Assembly (NCBI RefSeq): GCF_002097535.1
Contig: NZ_CP020772.1
Location: 496,001 to 560,000 of the forward strand
Direction of reading: 5' to 3'
From: Halobacillus mangrovi
GTDB lineage: Bacteria; Bacillota; Bacilli; Bacillales; Halobacillaceae
DNA: 64,000 bases
Shown piece after piece: positions 32,569 through 42,163 of the stretch. Both the position numbers and the translations under genes were made by a program. The notes below the pieces were generated by a model, which had not been told where the DNA came from, ran no database searches, and saw nothing but the letters and a program-made list of their open reading frames with translations. Every line of letters begins with the position of its first letter. Positions within the stretch are counted from its first letter, which is position 1.

Positions 32569-33315
32569 ATGGAAAAAAACATCAAGCTGATTGCTTTGGA
32601 TTTAGATGGAACACTCGTTAATTCAAAAGAAACGGTGTCAGAAAGAAACATTGAAGCTATATTGAAAGCGAAAGAGCAGGGCCTTCAAGTAGTCTTAAGT
32701 ACAGGTCGGTCTCTTTCCCGTTGCAGACATATAGCAGAAGCATTAGGAGAATCTTCTTATATTGTCACGATTAACGGTGGAGAAATTTATAACGGTCAAT
32801 TTGAATTAGTCGAACAAAACAAGTTGAAAAAAGAACACGTACGCCGCTTATGGGAATTGAAAAAAGAGCATGGACTGTACTTCTGGTCCTCTACTGAACA
32901 AGGTCTATTCAATACTCAGAATCCATTTGAAGGAGAAGTGGAAGGGTATGACTGGTTGAAATTCGGTTATGATATTGAGGACGATCACGTTCGACAAATC
33001 ATATTAGATGAGCTCAATAAATACGATTCTTTTGAAATTACGAATTCCAGTCCTACTAACATTGAAATTAATCCAGCAGGAGTTAATAAAGCCGCTGCTC
33101 TAGAAAAGGTTTGTGACTGGTTAGAGCTGAAGATGGACGAGGTTATGGCTGTGGGTGATAGCATGAATGATATCGCAATGATCCACGAAGTCGGATTTGG
33201 AGTCGCGATGGGAAACGCGCAAGACAAAGTGAAAGAAGAGGCGGATTGGGTTACGCTGACAAATGATGAAGACGGAGTCGCGCACGCAATTGAAAAAGTA
33301 CTGAAAAACTTATAA
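32569..33315 (+). CDS. HAD-superfamily Cof-type phosphatase
   Basis: 248 aa from ATG 32569 (GAGAGGA nine bases upstream; GTG 32560 is too close). HAD motifs: I ALDLDGTLVNSKE (nucleophile and general acid Asp), II VVLSTGRS, III Lys near EINPAGVNKAAAL, and IV MAVGDSMNDIAMI. The C2B cap places it with Cof/YkrA-type sugar-phosphate or nucleotide phosphatases. Substrate not predictable. Monocistronic. Confidence 0.88.
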   Translation: MEKNIKLIALDLDGTLVNSKETVSERNIEAILKAKEQGLQVVLSTGRSLSRCRHIAEALGESSYIVTINGGEIYNGQFELVEQNKLKKEHVRRLWELKKEHGLYFWSSTEQGLFNTQNPFEGEVEGYDWLKFGYDIEDDHVRQIILDELNKYDSFEITNSSPTNIEINPAGVNKAAALEKVCDWLELKMDEVMAVGDSMNDIAMIHEVGFGVAMGNAQDKVKEEADWVTLTNDEDGVAHAIEKVLKNL

Positions 33316-33380
33316 GTGTTGAAGAGAACGTAGAAACCTGAGGTTTGCAAAAGCAGCCGCCGGTTTCTTTTTTAATTTAT

Positions 33381-33394
33381 TGAAAGCGTTTACT
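33381..33394 (+). promoter_or_regulatory. cre-like CcpA site before the beta-oxidation operon
   Basis: TGAAAGCGTTTACT agrees with the cre consensus TGWNANCGNTNWCA except for the last base. It lies about 85 bases upstream of the acyl-CoA dehydrogenase gene, so glucose repression of lipid catabolism is expected. Confidence 0.65.
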
Positions 33395-33478
33395 TTTTCT
33401 GTGAAGGAAATGTAAGGGAAAAGTAGAATACATACACTGGGTAGTTTAAAACTGAGGTTTCAGTTATAGGAGGAGCTT

Positions 33479-34627
33479 ATGAAAGCACCATACATAAAAG
33501 AAGAGCATGAAATACTACGCAGGTCGTTAAGGAAGTTCCTTGATAAAGAAGCTTATCCTTATTTTGAAGAATGGGAAAAGCAAGGCGGAATCCCTCGCAC
33601 TTTTTGGCAGAAGCTTGGACAAAACGGGTATTTGTGTCCGTGGTTAGAGGAAGAGTACGGGGGCTTTGAAGCTGATTTCGGCTATTCAGTCGTTATAAAT
33701 GAAGAACTTGAGAAAGTAGGCACAGGATTGATAGGGATAGGATTGCACAATGATATCGTTGTTCCTTATCTTCATTCTTACGGGACGAAACAGCAAAAAA
33801 AGAAGTGGCTCCCTAAATGCACAACAGGAGAACTCATTACGGCCATTGCCATGACTGAACCAGGGGCAGGGTCCGACCTCGCTTCCATTCGTACTACGGC
33901 AGTCAAGTCAGAGAACTACTACATCTTAAATGGTGAAAAAACATTTATTACTAACGGTGTGCACGCAGATCTCGTAGTCGTAGTATGCAAAACAGACCCT
34001 AAAGCATCTCCTGCCCATAAGGGCATCAGTCTTATGATTGTAGAGAAAGATACTCCTGGTTTTAAAAGAGGGAAGAAGCTGGATAAAATCGGCCTGCACA
34101 GTCAGGACACCTCCGAACTGATTTTTGAAGATGCGAAGGTACCGGCAGAAAATCTTCTCGGACAAGAAGGACAAGGGTTTTACTATTTAATGAACCAGCT
34201 GCAGCAGGAGAGGCTGATCGTAGGGATAGGCGCTATAGCGGCCTGTGAACGCATGCTTGACTTGACTGTCAATTACGTGAAAGAAAGGCAAGCCTTTGGG
34301 AAGACCATCGCGTCATTTCAAAACACGCAGTTTACATTGGCGGAGCTGCAAACGGAAGTGGAAATCGGGCGTACCTTCCTCGACAGGACGATCGAATCCC
34401 ATATGAAGGGGGAAGATGTTGTAAAGGAAGTGTCCATGGCCAAGTGGTGGACCACGGATTTAGTCAAGAAAGTAGCTATGAAGTGTATGCATTTGCACGG
34501 AGGCTATGGCTATATGGAGGAATATGAAATCGCAAGGCGTTTTCGGGATGCTCCCGTAACTGCCATCTATGCAGGCTCTAATGAAATTATGAAATCGATT
34601 ATAGCTAAAAAAATGGGATTGGAATAA
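33479..34627 (+). CDS. acyl-CoA dehydrogenase
   Basis: 382 aa, standard family length. Signature 1 is AMTEPGAGSDLASIRTTA; FAD/substrate region FITNGVHADLVVVVCKT; the C-terminal signature MQ-type helix region and the catalytic Glu segment GGYGYMEEYEIARRFRD are present. It oxidises acyl-CoA to enoyl-CoA, passing electrons to ETF. First of four genes (dehydrogenase, thiolase, SDR, CoA ligase). Chain-length preference cannot be told. AGGAGG precedes ATG. Confidence 0.93.
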   Translation: MKAPYIKEEHEILRRSLRKFLDKEAYPYFEEWEKQGGIPRTFWQKLGQNGYLCPWLEEEYGGFEADFGYSVVINEELEKVGTGLIGIGLHNDIVVPYLHSYGTKQQKKKWLPKCTTGELITAIAMTEPGAGSDLASIRTTAVKSENYYILNGEKTFITNGVHADLVVVVCKTDPKASPAHKGISLMIVEKDTPGFKRGKKLDKIGLHSQDTSELIFEDAKVPAENLLGQEGQGFYYLMNQLQQERLIVGIGAIAACERMLDLTVNYVKERQAFGKTIASFQNTQFTLAELQTEVEIGRTFLDRTIESHMKGEDVVKEVSMAKWWTTDLVKKVAMKCMHLHGGYGYMEEYEIARRFRDAPVTAIYAGSNEIMKSIIAKKMGLE

Positions 34628-34639
34628 GGGGGAATCACC

Positions 34640-35800
34640 ATGAATGAAGTGGTTATTGTAGAGGCAGTAAGGACACCTGTGGGAAGAAGGAATGGACTTC
34701 TCAGCCAATTGAGACCGGATGAAATGTTAAGTCACGTATTCAAAGAATTAATCTCAAGGTCCGGGATAGAAGCAAAAGAAGTGGAAGATGTCATTGCCGG
34801 GTGTGTGACGCAAGTAGGTGAACAAGCCAGTGATGTAGCCAGAATGGCTGCACTTATAGCAGGCTTTCCGATAGAGGTGCCTGGAGTAACGATCGACCGT
34901 CAATGTGGGTCCAGCCAGCAAGCGGTACATTTTGCTTCACAGGCTATAGCGAGTGGCGATATGGATGTAGTCATTGCCGGTGGAGTGGAAAGCATGTCAA
35001 GAGTACCAATGTTTTCTAATATGAAAGGAACCTCTTATAGTGAAGAGTTGTGTGAACGTTATGAAATGATTAATCAAGGGTTATCTGCTGAGCGTATCGC
35101 AGAAAAATGGGGGTTATCAAAACAAGAGCTTGATGATTACGCCGTAAAAAGCCACGAACGTGCTTTACAGGCCATTAAAGAAGGAAGATTTGAAAAAGAA
35201 ACAATTCCCCTTGAAGTAGTAGACGAAAATGGAGAAAAGATAACGGTGCGGTTGGATGAAGGTCCACGCCCCGGCACCACTCTGGAAGTTCTAGCAGAGT
35301 TAAAGCCTGCTTTTAAAGAAAATGGAAAAATCACAGCAGGAAACGCCAGTCAGATGAGTGATGGAGCTTCGGCCGTTTTATTGATGTCACGAAAAAAAGC
35401 AGAAGCTCTCGGTTTACGTCCGCGGTTCCGTATCACGGCACGATCTGTCGTAGGCTCCGACCCTACCTTGATGCTTACTGGACCCGTCCCAGCTACTTAT
35501 AAAGTGCTTCAAAAAGCCGGGCTGAGTATTAATGATATAGATCTGTTTGAAGTGAATGAAGCATTCGCCCCCGTCCCGTTGTTCTGGATGAAAGAAACTG
35601 GGGTGGATCATTCTAAGTTAAATGTTAACGGAGGGGCAATCGCTTTAGGGCACCCGCTGGGGGCGACAGGAACGAAACTGATGACAACGCTAATGCATGA
35701 ATTAGAAAGGTCGGGTAAGCGATATGGACTGCAGGCGGTTTGTGAAGGGTTAGGAATGGCCAATGCAACCATTATTGAACGACTGGAGGTAGAAGAATGA
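34640..35800 (+). CDS. thiolase (acetyl-CoA acyltransferase)
   Basis: 386 aa. Nucleophile Cys89 in IDRQCGSSQQAVHFA, His in GGAIALGHPLGATG and a second Cys near the end in AVCEGLGMANA (the usual CxGGG glycines are partly replaced). NEAF motif present in VNEAFAPVP. It cleaves 3-ketoacyl-CoA in beta-oxidation. Its final codons overlap the SDR start (ATGA), consistent with close coupling. Confidence 0.92.
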   Translation: MNEVVIVEAVRTPVGRRNGLLSQLRPDEMLSHVFKELISRSGIEAKEVEDVIAGCVTQVGEQASDVARMAALIAGFPIEVPGVTIDRQCGSSQQAVHFASQAIASGDMDVVIAGGVESMSRVPMFSNMKGTSYSEELCERYEMINQGLSAERIAEKWGLSKQELDDYAVKSHERALQAIKEGRFEKETIPLEVVDENGEKITVRLDEGPRPGTTLEVLAELKPAFKENGKITAGNASQMSDGASAVLLMSRKKAEALGLRPRFRITARSVVGSDPTLMLTGPVPATYKVLQKAGLSINDIDLFEVNEAFAPVPLFWMKETGVDHSKLNVNGGAIALGHPLGATGTKLMTTLMHELERSGKRYGLQAVCEGLGMANATIIERLEVEE

Positions 35801-36564
35801 ATGTCAAAGAAATCATCGCTGTCGTCACAGGAGGAGCATCTGGGCTAGGGGAGGCAACTGTCCGTAAGGTGATTCGGAACGGAGGAAAAGCCGTTATAGC
35901 TGACCGGGATACAGAAAAAGGGGAAAAACTTGCCGAAGAGCTTGGTTCACAAACATTATTTGCGGAGGTGGATGTCACATCGGAAGAAGATATCAATGCA
36001 ATGCTGGACACGGCGATTGAGCATTTTGGACAAGTGAATACAGTCGTAAACTGTGCAGGGATTGTAGTAGGTGAAAAAGTCATAGGACGTGAAGGTCCGC
36101 ATCGGTTGAGCTCTTTCTCGAAAGTTGTTGAAGTAAATCTGATCGGAACATTTAACATGATCAGGCTTGCTGCAGAACGTATGAAGCACAATGAGCCGAA
36201 TGAAGAAGGGGAGCGCGGAGTTTTCGTGAATACGGCCTCCATTGCAGCTTTTGATGGCCAAATCGGTCAAGCGGCTTATAGTGCTTCGAAAAGTGGAGTC
36301 ATTGGTATGACGCTACCTATATCGCGTGAGCTAGCCCGATACGGGATACGGGTGATGACAATAGCACCTGGGCTGTTTGAGACACCAATGTTCAGCCAGC
36401 TTCCTGACAACGCCCGAGAAGCTCTAGGGGATATGACACCATTTCCGAAGCGGCTGGGTAAACCCTACGAATATGCCAAGCTTGTGCTGAGTATCACTGA
36501 GAATCCTATGCTAAATGGGGAGGTGATCCGCTTAGACGGAGCGATTCGAATGCAGCCAAAATGA
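35797..36564 (+). CDS. short-chain dehydrogenase, 3-hydroxyacyl-CoA dehydrogenase type
   Basis: 255 aa. Rossmann motif AVVTGGASGLGEATV, NCAG in VVNCAGIVVG, catalytic Ser in NTASIAAFDG and YSASK (Tyr and Lys). Close in pattern to HSD17B10-like SDRs that oxidise 3-hydroxyacyl-CoA or 3-hydroxy-2-methylbutyryl-CoA to the keto form. Its place between thiolase and ligase suits that step. An enoyl-CoA hydratase is missing from the cluster and must come from elsewhere. Confidence 0.88.
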   Translation: MNVKEIIAVVTGGASGLGEATVRKVIRNGGKAVIADRDTEKGEKLAEELGSQTLFAEVDVTSEEDINAMLDTAIEHFGQVNTVVNCAGIVVGEKVIGREGPHRLSSFSKVVEVNLIGTFNMIRLAAERMKHNEPNEEGERGVFVNTASIAAFDGQIGQAAYSASKSGVIGMTLPISRELARYGIRVMTIAPGLFETPMFSQLPDNAREALGDMTPFPKRLGKPYEYAKLVLSITENPMLNGEVIRLDGAIRMQPK

Positions 36565-36619
36565 AGCAGGTAAGGTTCTTGTTCTCTATGACTAAAACAT
36601 AAAGAGGAGTCGATAATAA

Positions 36620-38176
36620 ATGGGGCCAACATTGAAAAGTATGTTTGAACAGACGGTTGGGAAGTATGCCAATAAAGAAGCGTTAGTGGATACGCGACTA
36701 GGTACCCGTTGGACTTACAAGCAATGGGACGACGAAGTAAACAGAACAGCGAATGCTTTAAGGGCGTCAGGTGTTGAAAAAGGAGATCTTGTTTCAACTG
36801 TTCTCTTCAATACAGCTGAATTTGCAACTACACTGTTCGCTTGTACGAAAATTGGAGCTGTTTTCAATCCAATCAACTTTAGGCTTATGGCTAAAGAGCT
36901 CGAATTCATACTTAAAGATGCGGATCCTAAAGTTGTTTTATTCGAAAAAGCAACGGCTTCTCAAGTCGAACTTGTGGTGAACAAGCTTCCAGACATAGAA
37001 TTTTGGTCCATTGATGAACAAGACCTTACTTATGCTTTGAATTACTATGACAAAGTGAGCGGAAAAGGTACGACAAGACCTCAATGTGAGCTGGATGAGA
37101 ACGATCCTTATGCGATTATGTACACGTCCGGGACAACTGGACTTCCAAAAGGAGTCATTCATTCTCATCGCAATATGGTTGATCAGGCTTTACTGATGAC
37201 CGCATGTTTACATCTGTCTGATAAAGATCGTGGGTTAACCGTTGCCCCTATCTTCCATTGCGCCGAACTGCACTGTGCATTCTTCCCTCGAGTAATGACA
37301 GGTGCTTCGAACATCATCATGCACCACTTCGATGCTCCTGCGGTCATTGAAACGGTCAAACAAGAGCAGATCACTTCCTTTTTTGCGGCTCCAACGATGT
37401 GGAATATGATGATCCAAGAGGAATTCAGTAAAGAAGACTTTGAATCTCTTCAAAGAGGATTATATGGAGGGGCACCAATGGCCCCTGCACTGACAACAAG
37501 GCTGCACGAGGTGCTTGGGGTACAGCTCATTCAAGCCTATGGTATGACAGAAATGGGCCCAGCAATTACGGGGTTAATGGAAGAGGAACAAATATCGAAA
37601 GCTGGTTCTGCAGGAAGACCGCTTCTGAACCATGAAGTCAGAGTTGTGCAAACGAATGAGCATGGACCAGCGGAGCCTGAAGCGATATGCAAACCAGGAG
37701 AGCTTGGTGAGATCATCGTCAGAGGACCAAGCATGATGCTGGGCTATTATAACCGACCTGAAGCAACGGAAGAAGCTCTTTATAAAGGTTGGTACCATAG
37801 CGGTGATATCGGCTCTTACGACGAAGATGGGTATCTGTGGGTGAGTGATCGGGTGAAGGATATGATTATTTCCGGAGGAGAGAACATCTATTCAAGGGAA
37901 GTAGAAGATGTCCTTTTTGATCATCCTGGAGTACTTGATGCAGCAGTCATAGGAGAACCTGATGAAATGTGGGGAGAGCGGGTGGTCGCCTTCATTGTCA
38001 AAAAGGACACCCAATTGAATGAAAAAGTTCTCGACGAATTCTGTACATCGGGAAGCAGACTTGCCCGTTACAAACGCCCGCGCAGGTATGAATTTGTGGA
38101 TGAACTACCTCGTAATGCGAGTGGAAAGCTTCAAAAATTTAAGCTGAGAGAACGAACGAAGGCTCTCTCCGAATAA
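36620..38176 (+). CDS. long- or medium-chain acyl-CoA synthetase (AMP-forming)
   Basis: 518 aa. AMP-binding motif YTSGTTGLPKGVIHSHRN, then YGMTEMGPAI, GWYHSGDIGSYDEDGYLWVSDR and the C-terminal Lys in RNASGKLQKFKLRERT. It activates a fatty or related acid to its CoA ester with ATP. Last gene of the beta-oxidation operon, followed by a strong terminator. Start ATG has AAAGAGGAG nine bases upstream. Confidence 0.92.
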   Translation: MGPTLKSMFEQTVGKYANKEALVDTRLGTRWTYKQWDDEVNRTANALRASGVEKGDLVSTVLFNTAEFATTLFACTKIGAVFNPINFRLMAKELEFILKDADPKVVLFEKATASQVELVVNKLPDIEFWSIDEQDLTYALNYYDKVSGKGTTRPQCELDENDPYAIMYTSGTTGLPKGVIHSHRNMVDQALLMTACLHLSDKDRGLTVAPIFHCAELHCAFFPRVMTGASNIIMHHFDAPAVIETVKQEQITSFFAAPTMWNMMIQEEFSKEDFESLQRGLYGGAPMAPALTTRLHEVLGVQLIQAYGMTEMGPAITGLMEEEQISKAGSAGRPLLNHEVRVVQTNEHGPAEPEAICKPGELGEIIVRGPSMMLGYYNRPEATEEALYKGWYHSGDIGSYDEDGYLWVSDRVKDMIISGGENIYSREVEDVLFDHPGVLDAAVIGEPDEMWGERVVAFIVKKDTQLNEKVLDEFCTSGSRLARYKRPRRYEFVDELPRNASGKLQKFKLRERTKALSE

Positions 38177-38182
38177 ATAATA

Positions 38183-38226
38183 AATAAGCCTACAGCCCTG
38201 ACATGGGCCGTAGGTTTATTTTTTTC
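38183..38226. terminator. rho-independent terminator of the beta-oxidation operon
   Basis: 16-bp stem AATAAGCCTACAGCCC/GGGCCGTAGGTTTATT (minor mismatches) followed by six T. Confidence 0.88.
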
Positions 38227-38256
38227 GTAAAGAAATTAAAAAACGTTAATACTTTG

Positions 38257-38335
38257 CCCGGGTGAATGACAACCCCATCCAAGGGCGCATGCGCCTTTGT
38301 TCCAAGGACGGCTAAAATTCGGGTTATTTCCCGGG
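38257..38335. repeat. nested palindromic element between CCCGGG ends
   Basis: CCCGGG occurs at 38257-38262 and 38330-38335, with a central near-palindrome AAGGGCGCATGCGCCTT (38281-38297) and AACCCC/CGGGTT-type inner repeats. No gene. It could be a structured intergenic repeat or lie in the tail of the ligD transcript. Confidence 0.45.
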
Positions 38336-38369
38336 GAATATTCGACATAGTTTCAACTGGAAAGATGAA

Positions 38370-40142
38370 TTAGGCTTTATGGAACATTGTCTTCATCTGT
38401 TCAATCGGCTGACGTGTACGGGCATGGGCGTAATCTTGAAATGGACAACCCAGGTCTTGGACCCGTTTTATCGTCGTATCGATTGTAAATTGTTCAGGGG
38501 TTAATCCTTTTTTTACTTCGCTCCAGAACAAGGGGGCAGCTACCGTTCCTTTTTCAGTCGCTCTTGCAGAATATGGGGCGACGATCGTTTTACCTTCTGC
38601 ATGTTGAACATAATCTAAATATAAACGGTTGCCTCTATTCTTCTTTAATCGTTCAATCGTAAAAACATCTGGTTTTTCTTTAATGAGTAATTTGACCAAA
38701 GAATGGGTGAAGCGGCGAGTCTCCTCATAAGACATGCTGCCTTCTTCGATAGGAATATGGATTTGCATCCCTTTATTGCCGGATGTCTTGACGAAGCTCT
38801 CTACTTCTAACTCATCCAGAAGGTGCTTTAATAGCTGAGCAGCGAGGATTGCCAATGGAAATTGTTCTCTACCAGGCGGGTCCAAATCAAAAACGATCTC
38901 GTCAGGATCTTTTCCGCCAGCTTTCTGAAAGGGAATATGGAATTCAAGTGCTCCTTGATTCCCAAGCCAAAGAAACGCAGGCAGGTTTGAACACGTGATG
39001 AAAGCCTCACCTGCTTCAACCCATTCTCCTACAAAATCAGGGGCATAATCAGGCAAATGCTTTTGAAAGAAAGATTCTTTATAAATCCCATCAGGGTACC
39101 GGATAAGTGTAATTTTCTTCTCTTTTATAAAGGGGAGGAGATAAGGCGCGATATTTCGTAAGTAAATCAAATAATCTTCTTTCGTTTTCCCTGGCCACAG
39201 TTCTTTATCTGTGTGTGTAAAATCGACTTCAGTAGGAAAAAGGGACAGGTCCCACTTTAATTTATCCTTTGTGCATTCTTCGGGGGATAGATCAAATCGA
39301 AATCTTGAAAACATCGGTTCTCTCATCTCACCTTGGTCCGCATGGAGACAATGGACATCGACACACACACTTGGTTCAAGAATCCAGGACTTGCCTTTTT
39401 TAATACCTTTTTGTTTGAAAAAGGTCCGTAATGTCTGCTCCTCTTCTTTATCAAACCCATGTTTAAAGGTTCCAATAGGGAAATGTTCCTCTCCATCGAC
39501 ACCTTCAATTTGATAATAACTGTTCTGAGGATTGAAAGAAGTTAGAAAGCCAGAAACCGATCTCCAATTTTTATATTTAATCCAACTTCTCACTCGTTTC
39601 CCTGGTGTGTATTTGCTATTGGTCGTTTTAGCGATAATTCCTTCACCAAGATGGGTAAAGACGATGGACTTAATATCATTAATCTCTTTATATTCTTGTA
39701 CATACTGAATTCTTGGACTGTCCAGGTGATGGATGATTTCCTTCAATTGTTGTTTTCGCTTCTTATAGGTTTCATTTGGTTTATTAATGAAATCAAAGGC
39801 CATGAACGTTGCCGGTCGCCGGGTGGCATAATAGTTGATTTTATCTGAACTTCTAAGTCGTCCTCTTTGCTGGAGAAGAGAAAAATTGGCTTGAAAAGGC
39901 GTATTAAGTATAACCAGTTCTCCATCCAATGTAATAGGCAGGGAAGGGGGAGTGAGTTGCTCAGAAAGACTTATAATTTCAGGGAAACGTTCAGTTAGAT
40001 CTTTTCCATTACGACTAGTCAAGGTTATTCCATTTTCTGTCCACGTTAAGATCACCCGAAAACCATCGTATTTAATTTCATATCTCCATTTTTCACCTGT
40101 TGGAAGTTCGTCAGCCATCGTCAAAAGCATTGGCTCTATCAT
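38370..40142 (-). CDS. ligD: ATP-dependent DNA ligase D (ligase plus polymerase domains)
   Basis: 590 aa from ATG 40142, which has GGTGGTGG just upstream; the 40151 frame start is a GTG within that site. The N-terminal ligase domain has the adenylated Lys in EIKYDGFRVILTW and the OB-fold end VCVDVHCLHAD. The C-terminal primase-polymerase domain (about 315-590) has ELWPGKTKEDYLIYLR, EIVFDLDPPG with the catalytic Asp pair and KTSGNKGMQIHIP. The phosphoesterase domain of Pseudomonas/Mycobacterium LigD is absent, as in B. subtilis LigD (YkoU). Works with Ku, encoded divergently, in end joining. Confidence 0.95.
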   Translation of the reverse strand: MIEPMLLTMADELPTGEKWRYEIKYDGFRVILTWTENGITLTSRNGKDLTERFPEIISLSEQLTPPSLPITLDGELVILNTPFQANFSLLQQRGRLRSSDKINYYATRRPATFMAFDFINKPNETYKKRKQQLKEIIHHLDSPRIQYVQEYKEINDIKSIVFTHLGEGIIAKTTNSKYTPGKRVRSWIKYKNWRSVSGFLTSFNPQNSYYQIEGVDGEEHFPIGTFKHGFDKEEEQTLRTFFKQKGIKKGKSWILEPSVCVDVHCLHADQGEMREPMFSRFRFDLSPEECTKDKLKWDLSLFPTEVDFTHTDKELWPGKTKEDYLIYLRNIAPYLLPFIKEKKITLIRYPDGIYKESFFQKHLPDYAPDFVGEWVEAGEAFITCSNLPAFLWLGNQGALEFHIPFQKAGGKDPDEIVFDLDPPGREQFPLAILAAQLLKHLLDELEVESFVKTSGNKGMQIHIPIEEGSMSYEETRRFTHSLVKLLIKEKPDVFTIERLKKNRGNRLYLDYVQHAEGKTIVAPYSARATEKGTVAAPLFWSEVKKGLTPEQFTIDTTIKRVQDLGCPFQDYAHARTRQPIEQMKTMFHKA

Positions 40143-40240
40143 TTCCACCACCTACCTTTTTCTTTAGTTTGAGGCTGTGGGTTTCTTTTAAACATAAATT
40201 TCTTTGAAACGTTCATGCTAAAGAAAAAGGAGTGTACGCC

Positions 40241-41086
40241 ATGCATACGATGTGGAAAGGATCCATTAGTTTCGGGCTTGTTAACATACCCATAAAGCTC
40301 CATGCAGCAACGGAGAACAAAGACATCAAACTCCGCCAGTTGCATGAAGAATGCAAATCTCCCATCCAATATAAAAAGCGTTGTCCCGTATGTGAACGGG
40401 AAGTAGAAAACGAGGAAATCGTCAAAGCTTACGAATATGCTAAAAACAAATTCGTCGTCTTAGATGAAGAGGACCTTGAAACATTGAAGAAAGAACAAGA
40501 AGACAAAGCAGTAGAAATTCTTGATTTTGTAAAACTCGAGGAAATTGACCCGATCTATTTTGAACGAAGCTATTATATGTCTCCTACCGAAGGCGGTTCT
40601 AAAGCCTACGGATTATTAAGACAAGCCCTGAAGGATACGAATAAAATCGGTGTTGCGAAAATCATCATTCGCTCTAAAGAACAGCTGGCGATCATTCGAG
40701 TTTACGAAAATACGCTGTTGATGGAAACGATCCATTTTCCTGATGAAGTCCGACAAGTACAGAATGTCGCTAATGTTCCTGAAGAAACAGAATTAAGTAA
40801 AAAAGAACTGAGTACTGCTGTGACGTTGATTGATCAGCTTACAGAAGAGTTTGATCCTGAAAAATATAAAGATGAATACCGTTCAGCGCTATTGGATCTG
40901 ATCGAAGCGAAGAAAAACAACGAGGAAATTACGACAGCAAAAGAGAAGCCGAAGCCGGATAATGTTACCGATCTTATGGAGGCATTGGAAAAATCGCTTG
41001 AAAAAACTAAAGGAACGAAGAAAAAGACAACTAAACCGAAAACGCCAGCTAAGAGTAAAACTAAAACAAAGAAGAAAACCTCGTAA
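40241..41086 (+). CDS. ku: DNA end-binding protein Ku
   Basis: 281 aa from ATG 40241 (AAAAAGGAG eight bases upstream). The Ku core runs from MHTMWKGSISFGLVNIPIKL through CPVCEREVENEEIVKAYEY to about residue 215. The last 60 residues are lysine-rich (KKKTTKPKTPAKSKTKTKKK), a tail type known to strengthen DNA binding and ligase contact. It threads onto double-strand ends and recruits LigD. The 98-base gap to ligD holds both promoters. Confidence 0.95.
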   Translation: MHTMWKGSISFGLVNIPIKLHAATENKDIKLRQLHEECKSPIQYKKRCPVCEREVENEEIVKAYEYAKNKFVVLDEEDLETLKKEQEDKAVEILDFVKLEEIDPIYFERSYYMSPTEGGSKAYGLLRQALKDTNKIGVAKIIIRSKEQLAIIRVYENTLLMETIHFPDEVRQVQNVANVPEETELSKKELSTAVTLIDQLTEEFDPEKYKDEYRSALLDLIEAKKNNEEITTAKEKPKPDNVTDLMEALEKSLEKTKGTKKKTTKPKTPAKSKTKTKKKTS

Positions 41087-41188
41087 AAAAGGCTTTATGA
41101 CAAGGTTTTGTCGAAGTTTACTCCTGTATTTATCCTCGGGAATGTAGTATAATATATTATAGAAAGACTATGTTCGGAGGGTGTATGG

Positions 41189-41368
41189 ATGGGTGTACGT
41201 ACAGAAGAACAAGCAGAGCACTTGATGCGGTCCGCTAAAGCTTCGATCGCAGTGGAAGGGCTCCATCTCAATCAAAAGCAAGAGATGTTAGTGAAAAAGT
41301 GCTTAACAGGTGCCATTACACATAAAGAATTTATCAAGCGGGCTTTGGAATTGTCTCGTCATGCCTAA
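41189..41368 (+). CDS. VbhA-like antitoxin of a Fic toxin
   Basis: 59 aa from ATG 41189, GGAGG eight bases upstream. It contains SIAVEGLHL (residues 19-27), which fits the inhibitory helix motif S/T-x-x-x-E-G/N of class I Fic antitoxins: the Glu blocks ATP gamma-phosphate placement in the Fic active site. The rest is helical. It overlaps the Fic gene start by 8 bases (CATGCCTAA), the typical antitoxin-first order. It appears intact although the toxin gene is frameshifted. Confidence 0.75.
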   Translation: MGVRTEEQAEHLMRSAKASIAVEGLHLNQKQEMLVKKCLTGAITHKEFIKRALELSRHA

Positions 41369-41955
41369 CTCAAGGTATGGGAGCAGTTCCTCCCGCTATT
41401 GTTATGTCGGTACAGATGTGTTTATCAATCATTACGATATTAAAAGCGATAAGCAATTACAGGCGATGGAGACCATTCTATCCACACAGTTTATCAGAAC
41501 TTCAGGAGAAACCAATAATTGGTGATCTTGACTTAAGGCATCTTCAAAAGATCCATGCCTATCTGTTTGGGGATTTATATCCTTTTGCTGGTGAGATCCG
41601 AACAGAAAACATTACGAAAGACGGTTTTTCGTTTGCGCAGGCAAGATTTATTAAGGAAGCTGCCGTTTCCTTGTTTGAGCAGTTGATGAAGGAAGGCTGG
41701 GAGCATATGGATCGATCCGATTTACCTTTGAAATTAGCGTATTACATGTCTGAAATTAATGTGCTGCACCCATTCAGAGAAGGGAATGGGCGCAGTCTTC
41801 GTGAATTTATTCGCTGCATCAGCCTTGAGGCTGGCTATCATTTAGATTGGTCTGCCGTTCCACACGAAAAAGTGCTTCAAGCGAGCATCGCGTCTGTCCA
41901 TGACGTTCGAGATTTAGAAGAAGTCATTCATGCTTCTTTAAAACCTTTATCATAA
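41361..41955 (+). pseudogene. fic: Fic-family AMP-transferase toxin gene with a single-base frameshift
   Basis: The N-terminus, MPNSRYGSSSSRYCYVGTDV and FINHYDIKSDKQLQAMETIL, lies in one frame and stops at 41525. The rest, SELQEKPIIGDLDLRHLQKI, PFAGEIRTENITKDGFSF and the complete Fic motif HPFREGNGRSLREF, lies in the +1 frame. Removing one T from the TTT at 41490-41492 joins them as ...STQLSELQEKPIIGD..., exactly the usual Fic layout (about 197 aa). The catalytic core is otherwise undamaged. The gene is therefore recently inactivated, frameshifted in translation, or miscalled. Confidence 0.75.
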
Positions 41956-41984
41956 CCTCTGGCTTTTTAAGCTAGAGGTTTTAT
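41954..41984 (+). terminator. rho-independent terminator of the Fic locus
   Basis: AACCTCTGGC pairs with GCTAGAGGTT (one mismatch) followed by TTATTTT, directly after the stop. Confidence 0.75.
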
Positions 41985-42163
41985 TTTGACTAAAAGAATC
42001 AACATTTGGAGGCTGATGATGTTATGTGTAGAAAGTGAATTCAAATGCAGTTCTTTACCTCTTCACACAATCAAACAACGTTTGAAGAATAACTATAAAC
42101 GACGTAGTGTGTTCCATGCATGTTCCATAAATTGCACGAAAATCACAAGGAGGATCTTATTTT

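Noticed and set aside
40185..40225. Sporulation sigma-G promoter for ku (CATGCTA near 40214)
   Set aside because: The transcript would begin at the ribosome site and the -35 match is poor.
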